From positions 3,968,001-4,032,000 of the forward strand of contig NZ_LDPY01000001.1 in assembly GCF_001038505.1 (NCBI RefSeq): a DNA stretch of 64,000 bases, read 5' to 3'. The notes below the pieces were generated by a model that was not told the origin of the DNA, made no database searches, and worked only from the letters and a program-made list of their open reading frames with translations. This DNA is from Puniceibacterium sp. IMCC21224 (GTDB taxonomy: Bacteria; Pseudomonadota; Alphaproteobacteria; Rhodobacterales; Rhodobacteraceae). How positions within the stretch are numbered: the first letter of the stretch is position 1; every line of letters starts with the position of its first letter. This document shows, piece after piece, positions 36,443-45,301 of this stretch. Made by a program: the position numbers and the translations under genes.

Positions 36443-37960
36443 TCAGGCTACTGCCGACTTCTTGCGACCGCGAAACACGATCATGTAAGCGAACAGTGCC
36501 GTCAGTAGCAGGAAAAAGAGACTGTCGGGGCTGGTCAGGAACACCAAGGGATTGCCGTCACTCAACGATAAGGCTCTTCGCAGGTACTGCTCCAGATCGG
36601 GACCAAGGATGAACCCCAGGAGCATGGAGACTGTTGAGTAGTTTTGGCGGCGCATCACATAGGCCAGCAGACCGAAGCCCACCGCCAGCGACATCTGGAA
36701 GATCGAGTATGTCGCCACGTAGCTGCCCACCAGCGCGACCACAGCGATAGCACTGTAAAGAAGTCCCTTGGGAATCGAGACGATACGCACAAAATATGGA
36801 CCGAACAGGAACAGTGTCAGCGGGATGAGGACCAGCGCGCTAAGAAACAGCGAGGCGAACATAGGTGCGATGAGATCGGCCTGATGTTCGAGCAGGCGCG
36901 GTCCGGGCTGAAGCCCGTTGATGACCAGAACGCCCAGCACGATGGCCGTCGTCGGATCGCCCGGAATGCCGAACATGAGCATCGGCACAAAGGCCCCGCC
37001 ACACATGGAGTTGTTTGCCGATTCCGCCGCGGCGATGCCTTCGCGCGATCCTTTGCCATATTCTTCGGGATAGCGGGAAGCACCGCGCGCAGTGGCGTAG
37101 GACACAAAGGCCGCCATCGAGCCGCCGGCGCCGGGCAGGATGCCGATGCCGTAACCGATGAAAGCGCTCTTCACATAAGTGACGAACCCGATACGACGGA
37201 TTTCGGACATAGGCGGGATGAAGTCGCGGCGCCGGATCTTCATGCCTTTGGTCTCGGGGTCTGCCACGCCGCTTGCGGCGTTCCAGTTCTGCGCCTGAAT
37301 CAGCACTTCGCTGATGGCGAACGCCCCAATCACGAGCGGCATGATATCGATGCCCTGGATCAACGTTTCGGTGCCGAAGTTGAACCTCGGGATGGGCAGC
37401 AGCACGTCGATGCCGACGGTGGCGAACATGATGCCCAGAAGCGTAGCCACCACCCCTTTGGCTATGGCGCCGCGGTCCACGATGATGATGACCACCAGTG
37501 CAAATAGAACGAGCGAAAACTTTCCAGGCGTGCGGATAAGAAGCGAAATCTCTGCCGCGAGCGGCATGAACGCCATGAGAAGCACTGCGCCGATGCTGCC
37601 GCCGATCATCGAGGCCAGCGCGGCATGGCCAAGCGCGTTCGCTCCAAAGCCCTTCTTCATCAGCTGATGGCCCTCGATGGCCGTCATCATGGAGGAGGGG
37701 GCACCGGGGATGTTGATGGTGGTGGCGGTGATTGAGCCCGAATACATGCCAGCCATGAAGATCGATGCGCACATGACCAGAGCCGGTACCACGTCGATCG
37801 TATAGGTGATGGGCAGCAGCAGCGCGATAGCCAGAACCGAGGTCAGGCCCGGCATTGCGCCGAAGAACGTGCCGATGAGAAATCCGCCAAGCATGAAGCC
37901 GAGGACGGTCCAGTCGGCCAGCGCGCCGAAGCCGCCGACAAGGGTGAGAAAAGTATCCAT
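36443..37960 (-). CDS. tctA: tripartite tricarboxylate transporter large permease TctA, copy 2
   Basis: 505 residues, about 12 membrane segments. Motifs match copy 1 closely: GGFLIGTFFGAMPGLTSVLA, TINIPGAPSSMMTAIEG, LPGAGGSMAAFVSYATA, ESANNSMCGGAFVPMLMFG and IPGDPTTAIVLGVLVINGLQPGP (split here only by description). The start overlaps the tctB stop (TGATG). Gene order on the minus strand is tctC, tctB, tctA. Confidence 0.95.
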   Translation of the reverse strand: MDTFLTLVGGFGALADWTVLGFMLGGFLIGTFFGAMPGLTSVLAIALLLPITYTIDVVPALVMCASIFMAGMYSGSITATTINIPGAPSSMMTAIEGHQLMKKGFGANALGHAALASMIGGSIGAVLLMAFMPLAAEISLLIRTPGKFSLVLFALVVIIIVDRGAIAKGVVATLLGIMFATVGIDVLLPIPRFNFGTETLIQGIDIMPLVIGAFAISEVLIQAQNWNAASGVADPETKGMKIRRRDFIPPMSEIRRIGFVTYVKSAFIGYGIGILPGAGGSMAAFVSYATARGASRYPEEYGKGSREGIAAAESANNSMCGGAFVPMLMFGIPGDPTTAIVLGVLVINGLQPGPRLLEHQADLIAPMFASLFLSALVLIPLTLFLFGPYFVRIVSIPKGLLYSAIAVVALVGSYVATYSIFQMSLAVGFGLLAYVMRRQNYSTVSMLLGFILGPDLEQYLRRALSLSDGNPLVFLTSPDSLFFLLLTALFAYMIVFRGRKKSAVA

Positions 37961-38439
37961 CAGATTGCAAGCCCCGGGAATGCAGGAAGGCGTACGCCAA
38001 AAATGAAGGCAAAGAGACCATAGAATACGACGGTCACCGTAATCGCATAGAGTGTGAAGCGGAGCGGTCGGCGGGTCTCGAAGCCGAAGACAAGAAACAG
38101 CGCCCCGACAAACAGCAGGGTCGACAGGCTGTAGCCCAGAGGGCGGAAGAGCAGGATGTAGGCCGCCGTCGCCCCGAGCACGAGGGCGGGTCGCAGGAAG
38201 GCTCCGCCGCTTGTTTCGACAGTTTCGTCGGGGCCAGAGCGGAGTTCCTGGATGAGAACGACCATAAGCGCCAGATACATCATCCCAGCCGTGAGCATCG
38301 GGATCGCCCGCGGGCTGATCTCACCCGCAGTGCTGAACTGTGATCGGATACCGAACGCGGCACCCATATAGATCGTCGTCACGACGATCAGCACCAGCGG
38401 AAACAGGATCCCCGCGCGCATGAAGCGATTTACGGCCAT
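37960..38439 (-). CDS. tctB: tripartite tricarboxylate transporter small permease TctB, copy 2
   Basis: 159 residues with four hydrophobic helices; the ending AFIFGVRLPAFPGLAI carries the FGVRLP motif also found in copy 1. The start at 38439 (MAVNRFMRAG) has GAGGGAGAATCC directly upstream. Coupled to tctA. Confidence 0.9.
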   Translation of the reverse strand: MAVNRFMRAGILFPLVLIVVTTIYMGAAFGIRSQFSTAGEISPRAIPMLTAGMMYLALMVVLIQELRSGPDETVETSGGAFLRPALVLGATAAYILLFRPLGYSLSTLLFVGALFLVFGFETRRPLRFTLYAITVTVVFYGLFAFIFGVRLPAFPGLAI

Positions 38440-38505
38440 TGGATTCTCCCTCAAAAACGGTGCCGGAGAGCAATCCCCGGCACCTTGGTCATGCGTCGTG
38501 CCGGA

Positions 38506-39477
38506 TCACTTTGAGTCGGTATTCTCGAGCGCGTCCATCTCGGTAAAGAGACTTTGTGCTGTCTCATCTGCCCACTGGGTCACCTCGTCACTGCCCAGCC
38601 AGTTCGGCGTCACGCCAATCTTAGAGACCCAGGTCTGGAATTCTTCGCTGTCGTAGGCCGCCTTGTAGGCCGTCTCGATTTTCGAGATAGCTTCTGGCGG
38701 CGTATCGACGGGGGCTGCGATCACGATAAAGCTGCCGTTCTGCAGGTCGATCCCGGCCTCTTCGGAGGTGGGCACGTCGTAGGTGGGGTTCTTCGCGTTC
38801 GAAAATTCGAGGATGCCGCGCACAGTCCCGTCGTCGATAAGGTTGGCAAAGTCACCCAGGCTGGTCAGGGCCACGTCCACCTCGTCGGACAGGATCGCTT
38901 CCTTTTGCGGGGCCGCGCCGCCGGGGTAGGATACGATCTTGAACTCGGCGCCGGTCAGATCCTGCAGTTGCAGAAGTGTCAGGTGCACCCGGCCGCCGAG
39001 GTTCTGAACCGCGACGCGGATCTGGCCCGGGTCGGCCTTTGCTGCATCCACGAGATCCTGGATCGTCTTGTAGTCGGACGTGGCGTCGACGATGATCGCG
39101 TCAGGTTCGCTGGTGATGCGCGCAATAAGCTTGAGCTTGTCCATGCTGTAGGTGGGCAGCATGTTCTGGTAGGGCACGGTGACGACGCTGTCATAGGTCA
39201 GCGCACCGATAGTGTAGCCGTCAGGACGCGCGCTCATGACTTGGCCTATGCCGGTGGCGCTGACGCCACCCTCGACATTCTCTACATACATGGATGCATC
39301 GCCCAGGTTGTCTTCGGCAAGGTTGGTAATCTTGCGGACGATCCCGTCGGTGCCGCCACCGGCGCCCCAGGGCACGATGACACGGATGTCGTTTTCGGGA
39401 AATTCAGCAAGCGCCGCCATAGGGACGAGCGTGCTGGCCGCCAGTGCGGCTACGGTGAACAATGTGCGTCTATGCAT
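38506..39477 (-). CDS. tctC: TTT system substrate-binding protein TctC, copy 2
   Basis: 323 residues with a signal peptide ending near AALAEF. Mature N-terminus NDIRVIVPWGAGGGTDGIVR and later motif LGGRVHLTLLQLQDLTGAEF are of the TctC/Bug family. GAGGAGG precedes the ATG at 39477. Resembles copy 1 in spacing of all main motifs (DKLKLIARITSEPDAIIV versus DNMKLIARITTEADAIVV), pointing to a duplicated system. Possible operator upstream at 39582. Confidence 0.92.
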   Translation of the reverse strand: MHRRTLFTVAALAASTLVPMAALAEFPENDIRVIVPWGAGGGTDGIVRKITNLAEDNLGDASMYVENVEGGVSATGIGQVMSARPDGYTIGALTYDSVVTVPYQNMLPTYSMDKLKLIARITSEPDAIIVDATSDYKTIQDLVDAAKADPGQIRVAVQNLGGRVHLTLLQLQDLTGAEFKIVSYPGGAAPQKEAILSDEVDVALTSLGDFANLIDDGTVRGILEFSNAKNPTYDVPTSEEAGIDLQNGSFIVIAAPVDTPPEAISKIETAYKAAYDSEEFQTWVSKIGVTPNWLGSDEVTQWADETAQSLFTEMDALENTDSK

Positions 39478-39581
39478 GGTATCTTCCTCCTCAGGATACT
39501 GCGGTGCCCCGCCGGTCTTTAGTCCGGCAATCTCTGGGTCCGTAATAACGGTCAGGAAAAGGCCGGGTTGCGCTCTCATCA

Positions 39582-39595
39582 ACTAATACATTACT
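39582..39595. promoter_or_regulatory. candidate GntR operator upstream of tctC copy 2
   Basis: ACTAA-TACA-TTACT is a near-palindrome with the same arms and spacer as ACTAA-AATA-TTAGT at 41759-41772. It lies between the divergent tctC and NIPSNAP genes. Confidence 0.4.
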
Positions 39596-39680
39596 ATATG
39601 AGCTTAAGAGCGGCTGGCAATACATCATTGCGGAAGAGTTGCCTCTCTGGATCAACATTCTGATAATTAAGGGAAAACAC

Positions 39681-39998
39681 ATGATATATGATCACAGGAC
39701 CTATTGCTGCACGCCCGGAACCATTGCGAAACACATGAAGCTATACGCTGATCATGGCTGGGAGACTCAGCGTCGGCATCTTGGCGATCCGGTCGTCTAC
39801 GGCGCGGTCGAGACAGGCGACGTGAATTCTTATGTTCATATCTGGGTGTTCGAGGATGCCGCTGACCGCGCGCGCAAGCGCGAGGCTATGAAGAACGACC
39901 CCGACTGGCAGGCTTATCTCGCCAAAAGCGCCGAGGCCGGTTACCTCGTGCATCAAGTGAACAAGATCCTCGTGCCGGCGCCGTTCTTCACGGGCTGA
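39681..39998 (+). CDS. NIPSNAP-family small protein
   Basis: 105 residues starting MIYDHRTYCCTPGTIAKHMK; VHIWVFEDAADRARKREAMKN is the second half of the ferredoxin-like NIPSNAP fold. Such proteins are often encoded next to catabolic enzymes, with unclear roles. AAGGG lies upstream of the ATG. Divergent from tctC copy 2 and convergent with the DapA-like gene. Confidence 0.8.
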   Translation: MIYDHRTYCCTPGTIAKHMKLYADHGWETQRRHLGDPVVYGAVETGDVNSYVHIWVFEDAADRARKREAMKNDPDWQAYLAKSAEAGYLVHQVNKILVPAPFFTG

Positions 39999-40002
39999 CG
40001 CC

Positions 40003-40899
40003 TTACGCCGGAAGATCCATGTGCGATACGATCGAATCGAGCTCGGCGATGTCCGCATCGCCCAGTTCGCCGCCCGCCGCGCGCATCGTAGCCGTGGCCA
40101 GTGCCCCGCGGCGACGCATGGTTTCCTTGCGAAGCGCAATGCCGAGCGCGCCCTGCGCCTCGTGCTTCAGAAGGGGCAGGTAGCGGTTGAAAAGCGCGTG
40201 CGCACCAGCCGTGTCTCCGTCCTCACGCATGAGTTTATCCACACCTGACAACATCTCGGGATAGGAAAAACCGGCCATCGGCCCGTCTGCCCCGCGCGCA
40301 AGCTCTTGCGGGAGATAGAGCCCGTTGTTGCCGGTGAGGATCTGCACGTGATCTGGCAGCGCCTTGCGGAGTGCGGCCACCTTGCGCGCGCTTGGCATAT
40401 CCTCCTCCTTGATCACGGTGATTTGCGGAAAAAGCTCGACCAGTCGCGCCATGGCAGGCACTGACATCTGTACGCCTGTGGCGGCCGGAAAATCCTGTAG
40501 CACCGTTGGCACGTCGCCTATCCGCGAGAACACAGCGTCGAAATAGGAGAAAAGCGATTCGTCGGTGCGGGCCATGGCCGAGGGCGCGATCATCACGCCG
40601 CTGGCACCCTCGGCCATCACCTGGCCCGCGACCTCGGCCAGAATCGCAAGGTTGGGCGCGGAAACGCCGGCAAAGATCGCATGCCCATCGCTGGCTGCAA
40701 CGTAGGAGGCGGCTACGGCGACGGCCTCGTCGGGCGTCAGCGTCTGCGCCTCTCCACTGAAGCCAAGCACGGTAAGTCCGCGTGCACCGTGGCGATAGTA
40801 AAACTCGGAAAGCGTGGCGATACTTTCATGATCAATTGCGCCGTCGGTATGGAATGGAGTCTGCGCGACAACGTGAAGGCCTTGGGTGATTTCAGACAT
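40003..40899 (-). CDS. DapA-family aldolase/dehydratase (dihydrodipicolinate synthase-like lyase)
   Basis: 298 residues. Schiff-base lysine in QITVIKEEDMPSARK near residue 160 and GFSGEAQTLTPDEAV near the N-terminus (the place of the usual GTTGE) support the class I barrel. The tyrosine normally in the motif before the Lys (YNVP) is replaced here by QDFP, so chemistry differs from true DapA. Likely a 2-keto acid aldolase or dehydratase of the sugar-acid pathway. Cotranscribed with the upstream GntR gene. Confidence 0.82.
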   Translation of the reverse strand: MSEITQGLHVVAQTPFHTDGAIDHESIATLSEFYYRHGARGLTVLGFSGEAQTLTPDEAVAVAASYVAASDGHAIFAGVSAPNLAILAEVAGQVMAEGASGVMIAPSAMARTDESLFSYFDAVFSRIGDVPTVLQDFPAATGVQMSVPAMARLVELFPQITVIKEEDMPSARKVAALRKALPDHVQILTGNNGLYLPQELARGADGPMAGFSYPEMLSGVDKLMREDGDTAGAHALFNRYLPLLKHEAQGALGIALRKETMRRRGALATATMRAAGGELGDADIAELDSIVSHMDLPA

Positions 40900-40973
40900 G
40901 ATCTCTCCTTCGCGCGGCCCAGACCGCGCGTTATTTGTGGATTTCGGTTGGCGGTAAAGGCGGCAGGGGCCGC

Positions 40974-41687
40974 TTAGGCGAAATAGTCCCTGTGCTGGTT
41001 GCGGAATTCGTCAACCCAGTCGGGGTCCTTGTGCAGATGCTCGCGGATCGCCGCATCGGCCGCATTGACGTCCCGAGCTTCGATTGCGTCAAGTATCTGC
41101 AGATGCCCCTCGATGATCGCGTGGATCTTTTCCGGCGAATGGCGCTGAAGCCGCCGGACCCGGTCGAGATGGCCTGCGCGCGATCGGATCAGGTCGTGCA
41201 TGGCAATTTGACCGATGCCATCGAACAGCGTCCGGTGAAAATGCTCGTCGAGCTCCTGAAACAGGCGCAACTGGGTATCATCGTTCCCGATAAGCTTCTG
41301 CACTCCGATGATTAACCGGGCCCGCTCAATCGTCTCAGGGGCACCATCGGTGGCAAGGCGGCGCACGACCTCAGTTTCGAGAGCGCGACGCAGGAAGTGA
41401 CCATCGTGGACCAGATCCGTATCTATCCGCGTCACTACGGTGCGCGATTGCGGGTAGATCTTGACCAGCCCGTCCGCCTCGAGCTTTTGCAGGGCGTCGC
41501 GCAGGGGGGTCACACTTACATCGAACTGTTTGGCAAGTTCGGCACGCAACAAGTTTGTACCCGGCGGCAGCTCAAGCGACAGTATGCGCTGACGCAGCTC
41601 ATCGTAGATCCCCGATGACGCCGAAGCCCGGCCCCCTGACGCGCCGCGCCGCCCGACTTCGAGCATCTCCTTAAGCGGTATGTCCAT
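40974..41687 (-). CDS. GntR/FCD regulator of the second sugar-acid locus
   Basis: 237 residues. HTH in IYDELRQRILSLELPPGTNL and RAELAKQFDVSVTPLRDALQ; FCD domain with LFQELDEHFHRTLF, HAIIEGHLQILDAI and AIREHLHKD carrying metal-binding residues. Start at 41687 has GGGAGGCGAGGC upstream. Divergent from the dehydrogenase operon; probably binds the ACTAA/TTAGT site at 41759 and its near copy at 39582. Confidence 0.9.
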   Translation of the reverse strand: MDIPLKEMLEVGRRGASGGRASASSGIYDELRQRILSLELPPGTNLLRAELAKQFDVSVTPLRDALQKLEADGLVKIYPQSRTVVTRIDTDLVHDGHFLRRALETEVVRRLATDGAPETIERARLIIGVQKLIGNDDTQLRLFQELDEHFHRTLFDGIGQIAMHDLIRSRAGHLDRVRRLQRHSPEKIHAIIEGHLQILDAIEARDVNAADAAIREHLHKDPDWVDEFRNQHRDYFA

Positions 41688-41742
41688 GCCTCGCCTCCCG
41701 TCCCAGCTGCTGCCTGACCTAGATCGTTGCATATTTCAACGG

Positions 41743-41772
41743 TTGACCCAATGTGTAAACTAAAATATTAGT
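41743..41772 (+). promoter_or_regulatory. promoter and overlapping operator of the dehydrogenase operon
   Basis: TTGACC (41743-41748) and TATTAG (41766-41771) are 17 bp apart and fit a sigma-70 promoter. The perfect palindrome ACTAA-AATA-TTAGT (41759-41772) covers the -10 box, where a bound GntR dimer would block transcription. Confidence 0.5.
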
Positions 41773-41840
41773 ACATATCAAGAGAAGGTCTTGTTACAGG
41801 ATCATACCCCCGAACACGAACGGCAGGAGGACTGTCCACC

Positions 41841-43373
41841 ATGGACGGCGCAAACCGCAACTTTACCCCCCACGGCAAACACCTGATAGCGGGAGAGTGG
41901 ATCGCCGGAGAGCAGACCTTTCGCTCTTCGCCCGCATATGGCGAAGCGCATGACTTTGCGATTGGCACACCCGAGCTGGTGAATCGCGCCGCCGAGGCCG
42001 CAGAGCAGGCGTTTCTAAGCTATGGCTATACGACCCGCGAGGACCGCGCCGCATTTCTCGATGCCATAGCCGAAGAGATGGAGGTCCGCGTCGACGCGAT
42101 CACAGAGATAGCCATGTCCGAAACCGGCCTGCCAGAGCCGCGCATTCGCAACGTCGAGCTGCCGCGCACGGCCAATCAACTGCGTCTTTTCGCCAGCCAC
42201 ATCCGCGCGGGCGACTATCTTGACCGTCGCCACGACGCGGCGCTGCCAGACCGCAAGCCGATGCCGCGTCCGGATCTCAAGATGGTCCAACGGCCCATCG
42301 GCCCGGTCGCCGTCTTTGGTGCGTCGAATTTCCCGCTGGCCTTTTCCACAGCAGGCGGTGACACCGCCGCTGCGCTGGCCGCAGGCTGCCCTGTCGTGGT
42401 CAAAGGTCACGGCGCCCACCCCGGAACGGGCGAGATTGTGGCCGAAGCCATTGCTGCGGCGATCGACCGCTGCGGCATGCCAGGGGGCGTCTTCTCGCTC
42501 GTGCAGGGTGGCAAACGCGATGTGGGGCAGGCGCTCGTCCAGCATCCGCTTATCAAGGCAGTGGGCTTTACCGGGTCGCTTTACGGTGGGCGCGCGCTGT
42601 TCGATCTGGCCGTGTCACGCCCCGAGCCGATCCCCTTCTTTGGCGAGCTGGGTTCGGTAAACCCGATGTTTCTGTTGCCGGAGGCAATGAGCGCACGCGG
42701 GGCGGAGTTAGGTAAGAGCTGGGCCGCATCATTGGTGATGGGCGCAGGCCAGTTTTGCACCAACCCGGGCATTGCGGTGATCGAAAACGGTGCAGCGGGC
42801 GACGCCTTTGTCGCGGCGGCCCGCGACACCCTCGTGGAGACTGGCCCACAGACCATGCTGACGGACGGCATCGCCGCGGCCTATCGCGACGGCAAATCTC
42901 GCTTCAACGGGCGTAACGCAGTGACCGCAGTCCTCGAGACCGAGAGCGAGGGGCGGATGATAAGGCCAAACCTCTACGAAACAGACGCCTCGAGCTATCT
43001 GCAGGACGCGGACCTTGGCGAAGAAGTCTTCGGCCCCTTAGGCCTTGTGGTGCGGGTGTCGGGTGCGGACGAGATGGAGACGCTTGCACGCGGTCTGCGC
43101 GGCCAATTGACCGTGACGCTACACATGGACGATGGCGATACTGACGCTGCGCGCAGGCTCGTGCCGATCCTCGAACGCAAGGCTGGCCGTCTTCTTGTCA
43201 ACGGCTTTCCCACCGGCGTCGAAGTGGCTGATAGCATGGTCCATGGCGGCCCATTCCCGGCGTCGACCAATTTCGGACATACCTCGGTCGGCACGCTGTC
43301 GATCCGCAGGTTCCTGCGCCCGGTCTGCTACCAGAACATGCCCGATGCCCTACTGCCCAGCGATCTGGCCTGA
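41841..43373 (+). CDS. 2,5-dioxovalerate (alpha-ketoglutarate semialdehyde) dehydrogenase
   Basis: 510 residues. Aldehyde dehydrogenase superfamily with catalytic Cys306 (MGAGQFCTNPG), Glu269 (FFGELGSVNPM) and [13 protein letters not shown]. The GSVNPM and NPGIAV pattern with RRFLRPVCYQN at the end is characteristic of the ketoglutarate semialdehyde group, which makes 2-oxoglutarate with NAD(P). It is directly upstream of kdgD, whose product is its substrate. AGGAGG lies upstream of the ATG. A broken paralogue lies at 30740-31970. Confidence 0.93.
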   Translation: MDGANRNFTPHGKHLIAGEWIAGEQTFRSSPAYGEAHDFAIGTPELVNRAAEAAEQAFLSYGYTTREDRAAFLDAIAEEMEVRVDAITEIAMSETGLPEPRIRNVELPRTANQLRLFASHIRAGDYLDRRHDAALPDRKPMPRPDLKMVQRPIGPVAVFGASNFPLAFSTAGGDTAAALAAGCPVVVKGHGAHPGTGEIVAEAIAAAIDRCGMPGGVFSLVQGGKRDVGQALVQHPLIKAVGFTGSLYGGRALFDLAVSRPEPIPFFGELGSVNPMFLLPEAMSARGAELGKSWAASLVMGAGQFCTNPGIAVIENGAAGDAFVAAARDTLVETGPQTMLTDGIAAAYRDGKSRFNGRNAVTAVLETESEGRMIRPNLYETDASSYLQDADLGEEVFGPLGLVVRVSGADEMETLARGLRGQLTVTLHMDDGDTDAARRLVPILERKAGRLLVNGFPTGVEVADSMVHGGPFPASTNFGHTSVGTLSIRRFLRPVCYQNMPDALLPSDLA

Positions 43374-43409
43374 AAGCCAGCCGCCAGAATCTACTCGGAG
43401 AATACCAAC

Positions 43410-44315
43410 ATGATTTCCCCTTCGGACCTGCGTGACATTATCCGTCACGGTCTTCTATCCTTTCCGGTCACGCCGTTCGATGCGCAGGACCGTTTTGCCC
43501 CGGATCCTTTCAAGGCCCATCTGGAATGGCTATCGCAATACCCCGTGGCAGGCCTGATCGTGGCGGGCGGCACAGGCGAGATGTTTTCTCTGGCGCCCTC
43601 CGAGATTGTCGCGGTGGTGCGTGCCGCGCGCGAGGTATCGGGTGACGCACCGGTAATCGCGGGCTGCGGCTATGGAACAAAGATGGCCTGTGATCTCGCG
43701 CGCGAGATTGAGGCCGCAGGCGGCGACGGCATCCTTCTGCTGCCGCATTACCTGACCGAGGCCACGCAGGAGGGTGTCGCGAATCGCATCCGCGCGGTCT
43801 GCGCCGCCACATCCATGGGCGTCATCGTCTACAACCGTGGACAGGCACGCATCAGCGCCGAGACGCTGGCGCAACTGTGCGACGAATGCCCCAACCTCAT
43901 CGGGTTCAAGGACGGCACCGGCGACATCGACACAGTGCGTCGCGTGACGATCAAGCTGGGCGAACGGCTGTCCTATATCGGCGGGATGCCCACGCACGAG
44001 CTTTTCGCGCAGGCCTATCGCGGTGCGGGAATGCCGACCTATTCCTCGGCCGTGTTCAACTTTGTCCCCGAGACCGCGCTTGCCTTCCACAAGGCGTTCA
44101 GTGAAGGCGACGATGCCACATGCGCGACGCTGTTGCGTGACTTCTACTACCCCTTCGCGGCAATTCGTGACCGCTGTGCCGGTTATGCTGTGTCGGCCGT
44201 CAAGGCGGGCGTGCGGTTGCGCGGCTTTGACGCCGGTCCCGTGCGCGCGCCGCTGACAGATCTGTCCGAGGAAGAAGTCGATATGATGCGGGCCCTGATC
44301 GCAGGGCGAAGCTGA
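43410..44315 (+). CDS. kdgD: 5-dehydro-4-deoxyglucarate dehydratase KdgD
   Basis: 301 residues. DapA-like barrel that dehydrates and decarboxylates 5-keto-4-deoxyglucarate to ketoglutarate semialdehyde. Schiff-base Lys in LIGFKDGTGDIDTVRR, catalytic Tyr in GVIVYNRGQARIS, and GLIVAGGTGEMFSL near residue 50 match KdgD more than DapA (FKDGTGD is its hallmark). It overlaps the next gene by one base (TGATG). Confidence 0.92.
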   Translation: MISPSDLRDIIRHGLLSFPVTPFDAQDRFAPDPFKAHLEWLSQYPVAGLIVAGGTGEMFSLAPSEIVAVVRAAREVSGDAPVIAGCGYGTKMACDLAREIEAAGGDGILLLPHYLTEATQEGVANRIRAVCAATSMGVIVYNRGQARISAETLAQLCDECPNLIGFKDGTGDIDTVRRVTIKLGERLSYIGGMPTHELFAQAYRGAGMPTYSSAVFNFVPETALAFHKAFSEGDDATCATLLRDFYYPFAAIRDRCAGYAVSAVKAGVRLRGFDAGPVRAPLTDLSEEEVDMMRALIAGRS

Positions 44316-45271
44316 TGGGAACGCTGACTGTCGCGATACTCGAACCCTCGAGCGATGAGATGCGGGCACGGATGGAAATGCTCTGTCCCGATCTTGACCT
44401 GCGTTTCGCGGCAAGCGGCGATCCCGTCGACTTTGCAGAGGTCCTGGCCGATGCGCGCTATGCGGTGACGCGCGGCCTGCGTTTTCCCGCCGAAGCGCTG
44501 GGTGACGCCCCAAACCTCGTGCTGATCCATCAATGGGGCACGGGCATCGACGGAATCCCGGTTGATGCCGCGCGGGCGCGGGGCATCACCGTCGCTCGCA
44601 GCCCCGGCGTCAACGCGCCGACGGTGGCTGAGGCGACGCTCGCGCTGATGCTTGCCACTCTCAGGCGGTTACCGCAGGTCCATGCGGCGCTACGGGCAGG
44701 CCAGTGGGAACAGCCCGACCTGTGGCGCGAAGCTCGTGATTTGGGCAGCGCCACCGTAGGGCTTGTCGGAATGGGCGCCATCGGGGCCGAAGTCGCGCGG
44801 CGCCTTTCCGGGTTCGGCTGTGAGGTAATCTATACCCGCGCCTCGGGCCCGCTGCCAGACTGCTCCCTGCGGTTCGTACCGATGGAGGTGCTGCTGGCGG
44901 AAAGTGATGTCCTTAGCCTGCACCTGCCGCTGACCAATGCGACCCGCGGGCTGATGGATGCCGGGACTCTGGCTCGGATGAAGCCCGACTCCGTGCTCAT
45001 CAACACCTCGCGCGGGGGGCTGGTGGACGAGGTGGCGCTTGTCGCGGCCCTTGCCTCTGGTCATCTTTCCGGCGCGGGCCTCGACGTTTTCGCGACCGAA
45101 CCAGTGTCGCCCGACAATCCCCTGTTGTCGATGCCACAGGTGGTGACGCTGCCCCACGTCGCGGGCCGCACCGTGGACAATTTCGACCGGATGGTATCTC
45201 ACTGGGCAAACAATATCCGGGCACATGCCGCGGGCCGCGCGATAGATGCAGCCTGCCTCGTAACGGGCTGA
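44315..45271 (+). CDS. D-isomer-specific 2-hydroxyacid dehydrogenase
   Basis: 318 residues. NAD fold GLVGMGAIGAEVARRLSGFG, catalytic Arg in NTSRGGLVDE, Glu in VFATEPVSP and His in LPHVAGRT are all present. It likely reduces a 2-oxo acid such as hydroxypyruvate or glyoxylate, or oxidises a D-2-hydroxy acid. Coupled with kdgD and followed after 30 bp by the ThDP enzyme, so part of one operon. Confidence 0.88.
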   Translation: MGTLTVAILEPSSDEMRARMEMLCPDLDLRFAASGDPVDFAEVLADARYAVTRGLRFPAEALGDAPNLVLIHQWGTGIDGIPVDAARARGITVARSPGVNAPTVAEATLALMLATLRRLPQVHAALRAGQWEQPDLWREARDLGSATVGLVGMGAIGAEVARRLSGFGCEVIYTRASGPLPDCSLRFVPMEVLLAESDVLSLHLPLTNATRGLMDAGTLARMKPDSVLINTSRGGLVDEVALVAALASGHLSGAGLDVFATEPVSPDNPLLSMPQVVTLPHVAGRTVDNFDRMVSHWANNIRAHAAGRAIDAACLVTG

Positions 45272-45301
45272 AGGCGCACGGGAAGAAGGGAAGGAACCAC
45301 C

